DNA of 11,284 bases from an uncultured Clostridia bacterium (GTDB lineage: Bacteria > Bacillota > Clostridia > TANB77 > CAG-508), in assembly GCA_949935895.1 (NCBI GenBank), contig CATLGL010000047.1, positions 1 through 11,284 of the forward strand, read 5' to 3'. Below, one piece after another: positions 1 through 8,588 of this stretch. A program made the translations under genes and the position numbers. The stretch's first letter is position 1. Each line of letters starts with the position of its first letter. The notes under the pieces were generated by a model. The model did not search any database. It was not told the origin of the DNA and worked only from the letters and a program-made list of their open reading frames with translations.

Positions 1-1
1 T

Positions 2-2009
2 TTAGTGCCAAAATCATATTCTGATACATGGAAATGTACAGATATTGGGATATATGATGTAGAAATTGATGCAGGATGGGTTAATGCCTCTAAAAGGGCA
101 GTAGAATATACGATGGATCCAAGAAACTTTTTAAATGAAGTACGTATTTTTCAGTTTGAAAAATTGTCTTATGACCCAAATACTAATTCAAAAGAAGGAG
201 TAGAGAAAATACTGTATGGAACAGAATTTTATAACCGTAGTGTTACTTACCGAACTCATACAGGACAGGTCATTAACATGCAAGAAAAATATTCGGATTT
301 AATATGGGATTCTGCTGTTTATTCAGGAGTTAGTCCATATCATTTAGCATCTCGTATCAAACAAGAGGTTGGACCTTTTATCACTCACAATTCAATTAGC
401 CGGAACAGTTGCAGGATTTGAAGGATATTATAATTTTTATAATATTGGAGCAACTAGTTCTACAGCACCACTTGGAGCAATCAAAAATGGCTTACAATTT
501 GCTAAGGATGGAAAAGGAGCATCAGAAGAGACCAAAGCAAACTTATTAATACCTTGGGATAGTCCTCAAAAAGCAATAAAAGGTGGGGCAGTTTTTATAG
601 GAAGTAGTTACATTTTAGTGGGGCAAAATAATTTATATTTACAAAAATTTGATGTAAATGATGACAGAGGAACCAATCTTTTTTGGCATCAATACATGAC
701 AAACTGTTTAGCACCCTATAGTGAATCAAGTGGTATCTATAAGGCATATAATTCCAATGGGATGCTTAATTCTTCTATACGCTTCATTATTCCAATTTTT
801 GAAAATATGCCAAAATATATGACAGAAAGTCCTAATATTAATGAGGCAGATTATATAGCAGATAATACAAAAATGTATGCAGATGTTACAGGAAGTTTAA
901 ATGTTAGAACTGGTCCATCAACCTCTTACGAAGTATTAACAGGAATTGACCGAAATAGAACATTAACAAGAATAAAAAAAGGAGTTCAAAATGGGGAACG
1001 ATGGGATAAAGTAGAACTTGATAATGGAATGATAGGATATGTATTTCAAACCTATTTAAAAGAAGTACCAAAACCAACAATTACTAACATTAAATTAAGT
1101 ATAGATAATCCAACTATCCAAAAAGGAAGTACTGAAGTAATAAAAATTGCTATTACACCACAAGAAGCACAAGAAGAAATTATATGGGAAACAAGCGATG
1201 AAAATATTGTTAGTGTAGATCAAGGAAAAATTATAGGACTAACATCTGGAAAAGCAACAATTACAGCAAGAACAGTAGATGGAAGAATTCATGATAGTAT
1301 CGAGATAACAGTATATTCAAAAGTAACCAATATTATATTAGATAAACAAAGCGTGGTCTTGTTAAAAGGAAATAAAATGACATTATCGGCTAATATTTTA
1401 CCAGAAGATGCAAGCAATCAAAAGGTAGTATGGAATAGTGAAGATGAAACAATTGCTAGTGTTGTAGATGGTGTGATTACAGCAAACAAAGAAGGAACCA
1501 CCAATATTATAGTAAAAGCACAAAATGAAGATATTAAAGCAATATGTAAAGTAGAAGTAAAGGAATTACCACAAGATATCATATTAGAATTTGATCAAGA
1601 TTTAAGAATAGAGGCAGATGAAATTAGTAATTTAGATATCGAAAAATTAACAGTGTCTAAGATAAAAGAAAAAATCAATACAAATCTTTTAATGGAATTT
1701 TATGATTTCCAAAATAAACCATTAGCAGAGGAGGACAAAATTGGAACTGGCTCCAAATTACAATTAAAAAATGAACTAGGAGAGGTAATATATGAATATA
1801 CATTTATTATCTATGGTGATGTAAATGGAGATGGAGAAATTAACTCATTAGATGTATTGATTATACAAAAGCATATTTTAGAAATAAAAGAAATAAATGG
1901 TATTTTTTTAAAGTCTGCAAATACTTCAAAAAATGGTCAATTGCCATCATCTTTAGATGTATTAAAAATACAAAAGCATATTTTAGAAATTAAATATATT
2001 GGACAATAA
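2..2009 (+). CDS. Secreted beta-N-acetylglucosaminidase with SH3, Big_2 and dockerin-like domains; 5' partial, one CGGA +1 site
   Basis: This is a peptidoglycan hydrolase expected to cleave glycan strands at the cell surface. The gene enters from the left edge; 668 residues are visible when it is read as 2-400 then 402-2009. Domains (window residues): glucosaminidase about 1-285, with putative catalytic Glu122 in SRIKQE and the family-typical NSISG and YYNFYNIGAT stretches; one SH3 domain about 291-354; two Big_2 Ig-like domains about 359-439 and 440-520; a pre-dockerin module with IGTGSK; and a dockerin-like tail 605-668. In the tail, the first Ca loop is good (GDVNGDGEINSLD) and the second is degenerate. 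The apparent break is at CGGA 401-404. In frame 0 a TGA follows at 419-421; skipping one base gives SISG-TVAGFEGYYNF, matching the family. The signal peptide lies outside the window. It is paralogous to the gene at 3591. The family assignment is firm; substrate detail is inference. Confidence 0.9.
401..404 (+). other. In-frame CGGA: +1 frame change, read as Gly134 (glucosaminidase 1)
   Basis: The preceding codon is AGC. Frame 0 ends six codons later at TGA (419-421). Treating CGGA as one unit joins the catalytic-Glu half of the glucosaminidase to its second half and places Gly after NSIS, where this family has glycine. Confidence 0.9.
1848..1993 (+). repeat. Near-identical 41-bp direct repeats in the dockerin coding region
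   Basis: Copies lie at 1848-1888 and 1953-1993, 105 bp apart. They encode LDVL-IQKHILEIK in both dockerin half-repeats and differ at only a few bases. This is more alike than the usual diverged halves of a dockerin and suggests recent duplication or gene conversion within the domain. Confidence 0.75.
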
Positions 2010-2076
2010 TAAATGACTTTATGTGTAAATATTTTTAATATAAGAATTACAAAATTATTTAATAAAGGAGACGAAT

Positions 2077-3422
2077 ATGAAAAAAAAGATTTATAGTGCA
2101 ATGTTGTTTTTTCTATTTTTGTTGCTATTTGCCATCCCTTCCATGGCAGCAGGAACTATTAGTTTAAAAGCAAGTAAATCCAGTGTTACTGTAGGAGAAG
2201 AATTTAATGTAAGTGTTAATTTATCAGGAGGTTCAGTTGCAACTCTAACCAGTAGAATTACAATTGATACAAGTAAAGTAGATTATGTATCTGGACCTAG
2301 TAATACAAATTTTTCAAATGGGAGGGTAATTTATACATGGACTGACCCTAGCCGGAGGAGCAAATCCCAAAACAGATGGAACAATTGCAACATTCAAATT
2401 TAAAGCAAAGGCAACAGGAAATGCAAGTTTTAGTGTAGGTGGAAATTTTTATACACCAGATGAAGAAGCTTTAAATCCAAGTTTTTTAGGTACAAGTGTT
2501 AGTATAAAAGAAAATACACCAGTTACGCCAAATCCTCCAACAAGTGGAGGTTCAAACAACGGAGCTTCTGGTCGGTAATACAGGAGGAAACACAGGAGGA
2601 AATACAGGAGGAGGCAGTAGTCGGAAATAATCGACCAGGAGGAAGTACCCGGAGGAGCAACAAATGGAGCTACAGGAGGAAATACCAATACAGGTAGCAA
2701 TACACAAAATGCAAGTAATAATGCTAATTTGAAAGAATTGCATCTAAGTGTAGAGGGATTAAGTCCAGCATTTCAAAAAACAATAACAAGATATAATCTT
2801 ATTGTAGGAGAAGATATAAATCAAATTAATGTAAATGCAATAACAGAAGATTCAAAGGCAAGTGTAAGTATAACAGGAAATACAGGTCTAAAAATAGGAG
2901 CAAATGAAATTCGTATTACTGTAACAGCACAAGATAAAAAAACAACGAAAACCTATACAATAGAAGTATCAAAAACCCAAAATCCAGAACTAGCTAATGC
3001 AAATTTAGAAAATTTAGCAATTGAAAATGTAACACTAGAGCCAGAATTTAGTCCAGATATTATTAGTTATAATGCTGTTGTTGCAAGTGATGTAGAAGCT
3101 ATTCATTTACTAGCAATTCCACAAATAGAAGGTGCAAAGGTTGAAATAATGGGGGGAGATACCATACAATTTCGGAGAAAATACTATTACTATAAAGGTA
3201 ACTGCAAAAGATGGAGTTACAACAAAAGAATATACAATTAACTTATATAAGACAACACAAGAAGAAGAAAACAGAGACATTATGTTACTACAAGAACAGC
3301 CACCACAAGAGGAAACAAAATCAATTTCAGTAGGAAATATTATAATTTGTGTTATCATAACAGGTTCTATTGCAGGGATGATTTATGTGCTAATTCGAAA
3401 ATATAGAAAAGAAAGAAAATAA
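2077..3422 (+). CDS. Membrane-anchored cohesin-like protein with Gly-rich linker and two cadherin-like beta-sandwich domains; five CGGN +1 sites
   Basis: A probable surface anchor, 446 residues when read as 2077-2352, 2354-2572, 2574-2621, 2623-2649, 2651-3172 and 3174-3422. Order: signal peptide 1-25 (basic start, Leu/Phe core, cut after SMAA); cohesin-like beta domain about 26-150, with the typical late strand DGTIATFKFKA; Gly/Asn/Thr-rich linker about 155-215 with NTGG repeats; cadherin-like domains about 217-299 and 306-390; transmembrane helix about 418-438; short Arg/Lys tail. AAAGGAG stands ahead of ATG 2077. It starts 67 bp after the glucosaminidase and probably shares its transcript. 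The five frame changes all fall at in-frame CGG followed by A or T. With them, length and architecture match the intact paralog at 5674. Without them only a signal peptide and part of the first domain would be made. The cohesin assignment is by fold pattern, so the ligand is inferred. Confidence 0.88.
2353..2356 (+). other. In-frame CGGA: +1 frame change, read as Gly93 (anchor 1)
   Basis: The preceding codon is AGC. Frame 0 runs to TAA at 2401-2403. The +1 frame restores the second half of the cohesin-like domain (DPSG-GANPKTDGTIATFKFKA). Confidence 0.9.
2573..2576 (+). other. In-frame CGGT: +1 frame change, read as Gly166 (anchor 1)
   Basis: The preceding codon is GGT and frame 0 is CGG followed directly by TAA. 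The +1 reading gives ASG-G-NTGGNTGG, continuing the Gly-rich linker. Confidence 0.88.
2622..2625 (+). other. In-frame CGGA: +1 frame change, read as Gly182 (anchor 1)
   Basis: The preceding codon is AGT. Frame 0 reads CGG AAA TAA and stops. The +1 reading gives GGGSS-G-NNRPGGS. It lies only 49 bp after the previous CGGN site. Confidence 0.88.
2650..2653 (+). other. In-frame CGGA: +1 frame change, read as Gly191 (anchor 1)
   Basis: The preceding codon is ACC. It is 28 bp after the previous site. The +1 reading gives GGST-G-GATNGATGG and runs directly into the first cadherin-like domain. Confidence 0.88.
3173..3176 (+). other. In-frame CGGA: +1 frame change, read as Gly365 (anchor 1)
   Basis: The preceding codon is TTT. 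Frame 0 runs to a TAA at 3239-3241. The +1 reading completes the second cadherin-like domain (GENTITIKVTAKDG), then the transmembrane segment and basic tail. Confidence 0.9.
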
Positions 3423-3423
3423 G

Positions 3424-3471
3424 AAAAAGAAGAGGAAAAATTGATATAAGCAATTGTTCCTCTTCTTTTTT
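3424..3471 (+). terminator. Rho-independent terminator after anchor 1
   Basis: A perfect 14-bp stem pairs 3424-3437 with 3457-3470. The 3' arm ends in a T-rich tract running to about 3472. It begins just after the stop codon at 3420-3422 and separates the first hydrolase/anchor cassette from the second. Confidence 0.85.
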
Positions 3472-3511
3472 CTTACGCTTTAAAGAATTTAAACAAATTA
3501 AAGTAAATTTA

Positions 3512-3541
3512 TTGACTTCCATTTTACAACAATGATATACT
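3512..3541 (+). promoter_or_regulatory. Sigma-A type promoter for the second hydrolase/anchor cassette
   Basis: TTGACT (3512-3517), an 18-bp spacer and TATACT (3536-3541). It sits downstream of the terminator and about 50 bp ahead of the next start codon. Confidence 0.75.
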
Positions 3542-3590
3542 AAATACGATAAATTTAGAGTAAATTACAAATGAATTTTGGAGGAAAATA

Positions 3591-5660
3591 TTGAAAATGG
3601 AAATGTTTTTTAAGTTTAATAAAAAAATTATAATTAGTATGTTAATCATTTGTCTTATATTATATAGTACAACTGGTTTTTTTCATATATCTCAGGCAGC
3701 GTCATCAAGAGCAAATTATACAAGTTTAGATGAAAATAGGTATCCTGGATATAACAAATTGATTAATGCATTAAAAAGCAAGTATAATAACTGGAATTTT
3801 GTTATTTTATATACGGGTCTTGACTGGAACCAAGTTATTAAAAGTGAAAATTCAGGACATGGTTCAAGCCCTAAAAATTTAATTTCAAATAAAAAAGGAG
3901 AATGGAACTGTGCCATTTGTGGAGACCGTTATTATGATAATGAAGAACATGCATGGAAATGTGCATCAGAAAAAACAATTGCCTATAAAATGGATCCAAG
4001 AAATATTCTAAATGAAACAGACATTTTCCAATTTGAACAATCAAAATTTATTGAATCCGTACATACTATTGACGGTGTTATGAATATGACAGCAAACACA
4101 TTTTTAAAAGAAAGAGCAACAGCTGAAGCCCTAGTTAATGCATGTAGAACAGCCAATATTAGCCCATATCAAGTAGTTTCTAGACTAATTCAAGAACAAG
4201 GTGCTAATGGTTCAACCATGAGTAAAGGAAAAGAAGTTAATGGAAAAAAATACTATAATGTATTTAACGTAGGAGCAACAGGAAATAGTTCAGCACAAAT
4301 TATTCAAAATGCTACGAATTATGCAGTAAGCCAAGGATGGGATACTATGGAAAAATCAATTCTTGGAGGAATTGATTTTCTAAAATCAAAATATATTGGA
4401 AAAATGCAAGATACCTTATATTTACAAAAATTTGATGTAGATGATAATTATGGATTATATGCAAATCAATATATGCAAAATATTGATGCACCAAAAACAG
4501 AAGCAAATCGTGTAAAAAATGCCTATACAAAAATCAATAAATTGAATTCTAATCTTACCTTTGTAATACCAGTATATGAAAATATGCCAAAAACCCCATC
4601 AGAACAGCCATCAAGTGCAGAGGTATACCCAATCAATGTGTCAATTCGATATAGTGGTACCAATATAAGAAGTGCACCATCACTTTCAGCATCTATTGTA
4701 AAAACGGCTAATGCAGGAGAGGTATTATTATCTGTTGAAAGAAGTATGGAAGCAGAAGGATGGGACAAAGTAGTTCTTTCTGATGGAAGAATTGCCTATG
4801 TTGTAGCAACTCATATTAAGCAAATTGATGATGTTGTAAACTGTAATGAAAAAATGACCATAAAATCTTCTACAATATTAAGAAATGGACCAGGTAATGC
4901 ACATAGACAAGTTACTAACTTAGCACAAGGACAAATTGTTACCAAAATTGCATCTTCGCAATATTTTGTAGATGGTGTACATTGGGATAGAGTAAAATTA
5001 TCCGATGGAAGACAAGGATTTATTCCAAATACAACAGCATCTAATTTAGATACTTCTGATGTTGTTATGGTAATATCTTCAAATGGAATTAACTTAAGAC
5101 AAGCACCAGGTACAAGTTCAAATAAAATTAGAGGAATTGCTTATGGAGTTAACTTAACAAGAATTGAAAAAGCAACAAATAAAGTAGATGGATATTATTG
5201 GGATAAAGTTATTACACAAGATGGTATTATAGGATATGTAGCAAGAGATTATATAAGAGAAGTAGCACAACAAAATCATATGAAAAAGGATGATGCAAAA
5301 GCACAACTAACAATAGAACCAAGTGTAACAGTAGAACATATTAAAAATACTTATGGTAATAAAGTAAGTAAAATAACCAATCAAAATGGTGCTGAAATTT
5401 CTTCTGGCACAATCGGAACAGGTTCAAAAGTAACAATAGATGGAAAAGTGTATACGGTTATTAAATTAGGTGATGTAAGTGGGGATGGAATGGTAGATGC
5501 TAAAGATGCTTTAAGAATATTAAAATATGCTATAGGACAATATGAAATAAAAAATGAATATTTCACAGCATCAGATATAGATAAAAATGGAGTCGTTGAT
5601 GCCAAAGATGCTCTAAGAGTATTAAAAAATTCGATTGGAGAATTTGATATTATAATATAA
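3591..5660 (+). CDS. Secreted beta-N-acetylglucosaminidase with three SH3 domains and a dockerin
   Basis: A cell-wall glycan hydrolase of 689 residues, intact in one frame and containing no in-frame CGG. TTG 3591 is taken as the start because GGAGGA (3580-3585) is five bases upstream; ATG 3597 is an alternative. Domains: signal peptide about 1-36 (hydrophobic core, cut near SQAA); glucosaminidase about 40-335 with putative catalytic Glu202 in SRLIQEQG and YNVFNVGAT; SH3 repeats about 346-412, 420-485 and 490-560; pre-dockerin module with IGTGSK; dockerin 627-689 with two good Ca loops (GDVSGDGMVDAKD and SDIDKNGVVDAKD). An unusual C2HC pattern, C107-X2-C110-X9-H120-X3-C124, lies before the MDPRN motif and could bind zinc. 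It is co-transcribed with the cohesin-like gene 13 bp downstream, its likely docking partner. Confidence 0.93.
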   Translation: MKMEMFFKFNKKIIISMLIICLILYSTTGFFHISQAASSRANYTSLDENRYPGYNKLINALKSKYNNWNFVILYTGLDWNQVIKSENSGHGSSPKNLISNKKGEWNCAICGDRYYDNEEHAWKCASEKTIAYKMDPRNILNETDIFQFEQSKFIESVHTIDGVMNMTANTFLKERATAEALVNACRTANISPYQVVSRLIQEQGANGSTMSKGKEVNGKKYYNVFNVGATGNSSAQIIQNATNYAVSQGWDTMEKSILGGIDFLKSKYIGKMQDTLYLQKFDVDDNYGLYANQYMQNIDAPKTEANRVKNAYTKINKLNSNLTFVIPVYENMPKTPSEQPSSAEVYPINVSIRYSGTNIRSAPSLSASIVKTANAGEVLLSVERSMEAEGWDKVVLSDGRIAYVVATHIKQIDDVVNCNEKMTIKSSTILRNGPGNAHRQVTNLAQGQIVTKIASSQYFVDGVHWDRVKLSDGRQGFIPNTTASNLDTSDVVMVISSNGINLRQAPGTSSNKIRGIAYGVNLTRIEKATNKVDGYYWDKVITQDGIIGYVARDYIREVAQQNHMKKDDAKAQLTIEPSVTVEHIKNTYGNKVSKITNQNGAEISSGTIGTGSKVTIDGKVYTVIKLGDVSGDGMVDAKDALRILKYAIGQYEIKNEYFTASDIDKNGVVDAKDALRVLKNSIGEFDIII

Positions 5661-5673
5661 AGGAGAAAATAGA

Positions 5674-7149
5674 ATGAAAAGAAAAGTAATAAAAATATTA
5701 TTTATTTTGTTAGTGACTTGGTTTGGATATACAATTGCTTCTCAAGCAGCAATTAGTGCAGAATCTAAAACAGTTAAATCAGGAGAAACAGTACAGATAA
5801 GAGTTACTTCAAATCAAAAAGTAGGAGCTTATACGCTAACAGTAACAAATAATGGTGGAGCTACATTTCAAAGTGTTGTTGCACCAGAGGGTGCTACTGC
5901 TGGAGGAACTACTGTAACGGGAGCATCTACTTCTGGGATAACTTTACTAGGAACGTATACATTTAAAGTGCCAGTGGTAACTTCTGAACAAAAATGCCAA
6001 ATAAAATTTAGTGCAACAGGAATGGAAACACCAAATTTAGAAACAATTTCACCTTCTTCTACTACAGCGACTATTACAGTAAAACCAACAACAACGACAA
6101 CTCCTCCAAGCAATAATGATGACAATATACCACAAGAATCAAATCCAGGTTCAACACCAAATACAACAGCAAAATCAAGTAATAATTATTTATCTTCTTT
6201 AAAAGTAAGTGAAGGTACATTAAGTCCAGAATTTAATTTTAGAACTTACCAATATACAGTTAATGTAGGAAAAGAAGTAGAAAGTATTAAAGTAACAGCA
6301 TCTGCTGAACATAATAAGGCAAAGGTATCAGGAACTGGTACAAAAACATTAAAACCAGGAGAAAACAAAATCAATGTTACAGTAAAAGCAGAAGATGGAA
6401 AATCTAGAACTTATACCATTGTGGTAAATAAACCAACAGAAGAAGAGCCACAAGAAGTAAAAGTTATGTTAAAAAGTTTAGTTGTAAAAGGAGTTATCGA
6501 AACAGAAGAAGGAGAAGAAACACTAGAATTACCTTTTACACCAGATTTTGCAAGTGATGTATATGAATATGAAATACTGTTAGATGAAGCTTTAGAAGAT
6601 ATTATAAGGCTAGATATTGAAGCAATTGGAGAACAGGAGGATTATACCATTGACATTTCAGGAAATGAAGAAATAACAGAAGGAGAAAACATTGTTACTA
6701 TTACAGTAAAATCAAAAGATGGACAAAATGTAGCAACATACAAAATACTTGTTACAAAACCAGAAAAAGTTATGCCAATTTCTGCATCAGTTGTGGATAA
6801 TGGGCAACAAGAAAATCCACCATTGTGGAATACAACACAAAAAATATTTATTACTGTTTTTACAGCAATTACTGCTATATTGGGAATTGTTTTTGGTGTA
6901 ATAGAATATCGTCATAGTAAGAAAAAAGGGGAAAACAAGACAGCCGAAATACCTTTTTCAAAAATAGAAGAAAAGCCAAAAGAAGATAAAACAGAAACAT
7001 TACAAGAATTTTTTAATGCAGATAAAGAAGAAAAAAAAGAGAAAAAAGAAAGAAAAAGCAAAGAAGAAAAAGTAGATAAAAAAGAATCTACAATAGATAA
7101 ATTTGATAAGGAAGAAAAACCAACAAGAGGAAAAGGCAAACACTTTTAA
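5674..7149 (+). CDS. Membrane-anchored cohesin-like protein with two cadherin-like domains and a Lys/Glu-rich tail
   Basis: A 491-residue surface anchor, intact in one frame and without in-frame CGG. The order repeats that of the gene at 2077: signal peptide about 1-25; cohesin-like beta domain about 26-145; Thr/Pro/Ser/Asn linker about 145-173; cadherin-like domains about 174-253 and 264-367; transmembrane helix about 391-412; then a long charged cytoplasmic tail (about 413-491) rich in Lys and Glu, which the first anchor lacks. AAAGGAG starts directly after the upstream stop codon, so translation is probably coupled to the dockerin-bearing hydrolase. Gene order and modules suggest it holds that enzyme at the membrane or wall interface. 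Binding specificity cannot be read from the sequence. The repeated Lys/Glu tail may interact with cytoplasmic partners, but this is speculation. Confidence 0.88.
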   Translation: MKRKVIKILFILLVTWFGYTIASQAAISAESKTVKSGETVQIRVTSNQKVGAYTLTVTNNGGATFQSVVAPEGATAGGTTVTGASTSGITLLGTYTFKVPVVTSEQKCQIKFSATGMETPNLETISPSSTTATITVKPTTTTTPPSNNDDNIPQESNPGSTPNTTAKSSNNYLSSLKVSEGTLSPEFNFRTYQYTVNVGKEVESIKVTASAEHNKAKVSGTGTKTLKPGENKINVTVKAEDGKSRTYTIVVNKPTEEEPQEVKVMLKSLVVKGVIETEEGEETLELPFTPDFASDVYEYEILLDEALEDIIRLDIEAIGEQEDYTIDISGNEEITEGENIVTITVKSKDGQNVATYKILVTKPEKVMPISASVVDNGQQENPPLWNTTQKIFITVFTAITAILGIVFGVIEYRHSKKKGENKTAEIPFSKIEEKPKEDKTETLQEFFNADKEEKKEKKERKSKEEKVDKKESTIDKFDKEEKPTRGKGKHF

Positions 7150-7151
7150 CA

Positions 7152-7206
7152 AAACATTCTCCAATGAATTTTACTTTTTTAAGTATCAATTCATTGGAGA
7201 ATGTTT
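7152..7206 (+). terminator. Perfect 19-bp inverted repeat, probable terminator or 3' stabilising hairpin
   Basis: 7152-7170 pairs exactly with 7188-7206 across a 17-base loop. It starts three bases after the stop codon at 7147-7149. There is no strong T tract after the right arm (only TTT inside it), so termination is plausible but not canonical. Confidence 0.55.
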
Positions 7207-7227
7207 AGAATAGGGGACTAGAGTTTG

Positions 7228-7236
7228 TGTTATAAT
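7228..7236 (+). promoter_or_regulatory. Extended -10 promoter for the HELGH gene
   Basis: TGT directly precedes a perfect TATAAT (7231-7236), giving an extended -10 element. No good -35 hexamer is seen at the expected distance. It lies 38 bp ahead of the ATG at 7275. Confidence 0.6.
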
Positions 7237-7274
7237 AAAACAAGTTACAATAGAAAAAGAAAAGGAAACTAACT

Positions 7275-8581
7275 ATGGAAGAAATATTAAAAGAGGTTCA
7301 AGAGGTTGTAGATGAAATATGTGAAAAATATGGCTATGAAAGTGAAGATAAAGAAGGAAATGATAGTTTAAGAACAGTATTACTAAAACTATTTCCTGTA
7401 ATGCTTAAAAATGCCAATCAAGAAGATAGAAAATTGTTTTACCAAATGGTAAGGCATACACCTATTATTGTAACACAAAATTTTACAAAAGAGCGGAGCT
7501 GATAAATTAGTAGAAGCATATATAGGAGATGTTAATCCACATATTATAGAAGAAAATATAGATTTAGGACAATACAAGGAAAAGTTTGGAAGAGGAGTTT
7601 ATTATTCAGAGCCAATCATAGATGAAAATATGCAAATTCAAGGCAAAAAATCATTTATTTATATACAAAAAGTTTCAGAGATGCAAAAAGAATTTTTTGG
7701 AACAGATATCAATGTATCTCATCTAAATCATGAATTAGGACATGCTTGGAATGCAGAAAAGGAGCAATATGTAATGAAGGAGGATGGAGTCCTAGAAGAA
7801 AGAGTAGGAGTAACTTTATATACTTATTCCTTTTCGAAAAGAGAAGATGGAAAAATGGTAAAAAAATTAGAAAAAGTTACAGGACTTATGCTTGAAGAAG
7901 CAATGAATACATTAGAAGAAGAACAAACAATGGCAGAATATATGGGAATAACAATAGAGAAAATGAGAGAAAAATATAGCAGTTTATTTTGTTCAAGTGC
8001 TTATCAAGGTTATCTAAGTCGGTGCTGTAGAGCATATGCTAAAAAAATTACCAAAAGAAGATTTTAAAATTTGGAGACGATATGGTGATATTACTAGAAA
8101 AGAAAAAATAGAAAATTACATGATAAAAACAGAATATTGGAAAAATCGAGAGCAAGATATTTTAGTAGGAAGTGGTAGTCCAAGGAGTTATGAAAACAAA
8201 AGAGCAGTAATCAAAAAAATGACAAGCCCAATAGCACAAAAATTCTTTCAAGAACATGAAGATACTTATTTCCCAGATATTTCAAAAATGACACCATTCG
8301 AAAAGATAGAAAATGTATTATATCAAGTCTATATAATACCAGATAAAACAAAACGCTGTATCGATATTGACGAGTATGCAGCTTTATTAGACACTATGGG
8401 GTGGGAAATATATTCGTTAATTAACCAAACGGCTACCATAATAGGAAAAGAAGAATTAGAACAAACCATAAGAAATATGAGATTATCTGAAGTAAATGAA
8501 ATGGTAAAACAAACTAATACATTAGCAAGACAAGCACCATTGCATAACTTAGAATCAAATAAGCATAGAACAGGGAGATAA
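7275..8581 (+). CDS. Unrecognised protein with HELGH motif, putative zinc metallopeptidase; two CGGN +1 sites
   Basis: I do not recognise the family. Read as 7275-7493, 7495-8019 and 8021-8581 it gives 434 residues with no signal peptide or transmembrane segment, so it is probably cytoplasmic. The HExxH zincin signature is H152-ELG-H156 in the context LNHELGHAW. A Glu-rich helix about 50 residues later (L206-EEAMN, then AEYMG) could supply the third metal ligand, as in gluzincins. The rest is charged and mostly helical in appearance. AAAGGA lies eight bases before ATG 7275. It is followed seven bases after its stop by a small gene, probably in the same operon. In frame 0 the product would stop at 7500-7502, before the HELGH motif, so the putative active protein depends on the CGGN event at 7494. 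Protease activity is inference from the motif alone. Confidence 0.75.
7494..7497 (+). other. In-frame CGGA: +1 frame change, read as Gly74 (HELGH protein)
   Basis: The preceding codon is GAG. Frame 0 reads CGG AGC TGA. The +1 reading continues as TKE-G-ADKLVEAY with an uninterrupted frame through HELGH. Confidence 0.87.
8020..8023 (+). other. In-frame CGGT: +1 frame change, read as Gly249 (HELGH protein)
   Basis: The preceding codon is AGT. Frame 0 ends at TAA 8065-8067. The +1 reading gives YLS-G-AVEHMLKKL and opens the last 185 residues. Confidence 0.87.
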
Positions 8582-8588
8582 CTGATAA

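Larger units (their letters stand above)
2574..2700 (+). repeat. Gly/Asn/Thr-rich linker repeats (ACAGGAGGAAAY units)
   Basis: Imperfect 12-bp units (ACAGGAGGAAAY) encode NTGG and related tetrapeptides in the flexible linker between the cohesin-like domain and the first cadherin-like domain. Three of the window's CGGN sites (2573, 2622, 2650) lie in or next to this repeat. Confidence 0.7.

Noticed and set aside
2010..2076. Separate promoter or terminator between the first glucosaminidase and its anchor
   Set aside because: AT-rich spacer with no convincing -35/-10 pair or hairpin; only the ribosome binding site at 2065-2070 is clear.
2595..2650. GGAGG sequences upstream of 2622 and 2650 as internal Shine-Dalgarno shift signals
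   Set aside because: They arise from GGA-GGA glycine repeats, and most other CGGN sites have no such element at a fixed distance.
2449..2743. Open frames on the - strand opposite the Gly-rich linker
   Set aside because: They are proline/cysteine-rich mirror frames of the GGA repeats, without ribosome binding sites or recognisable domains.
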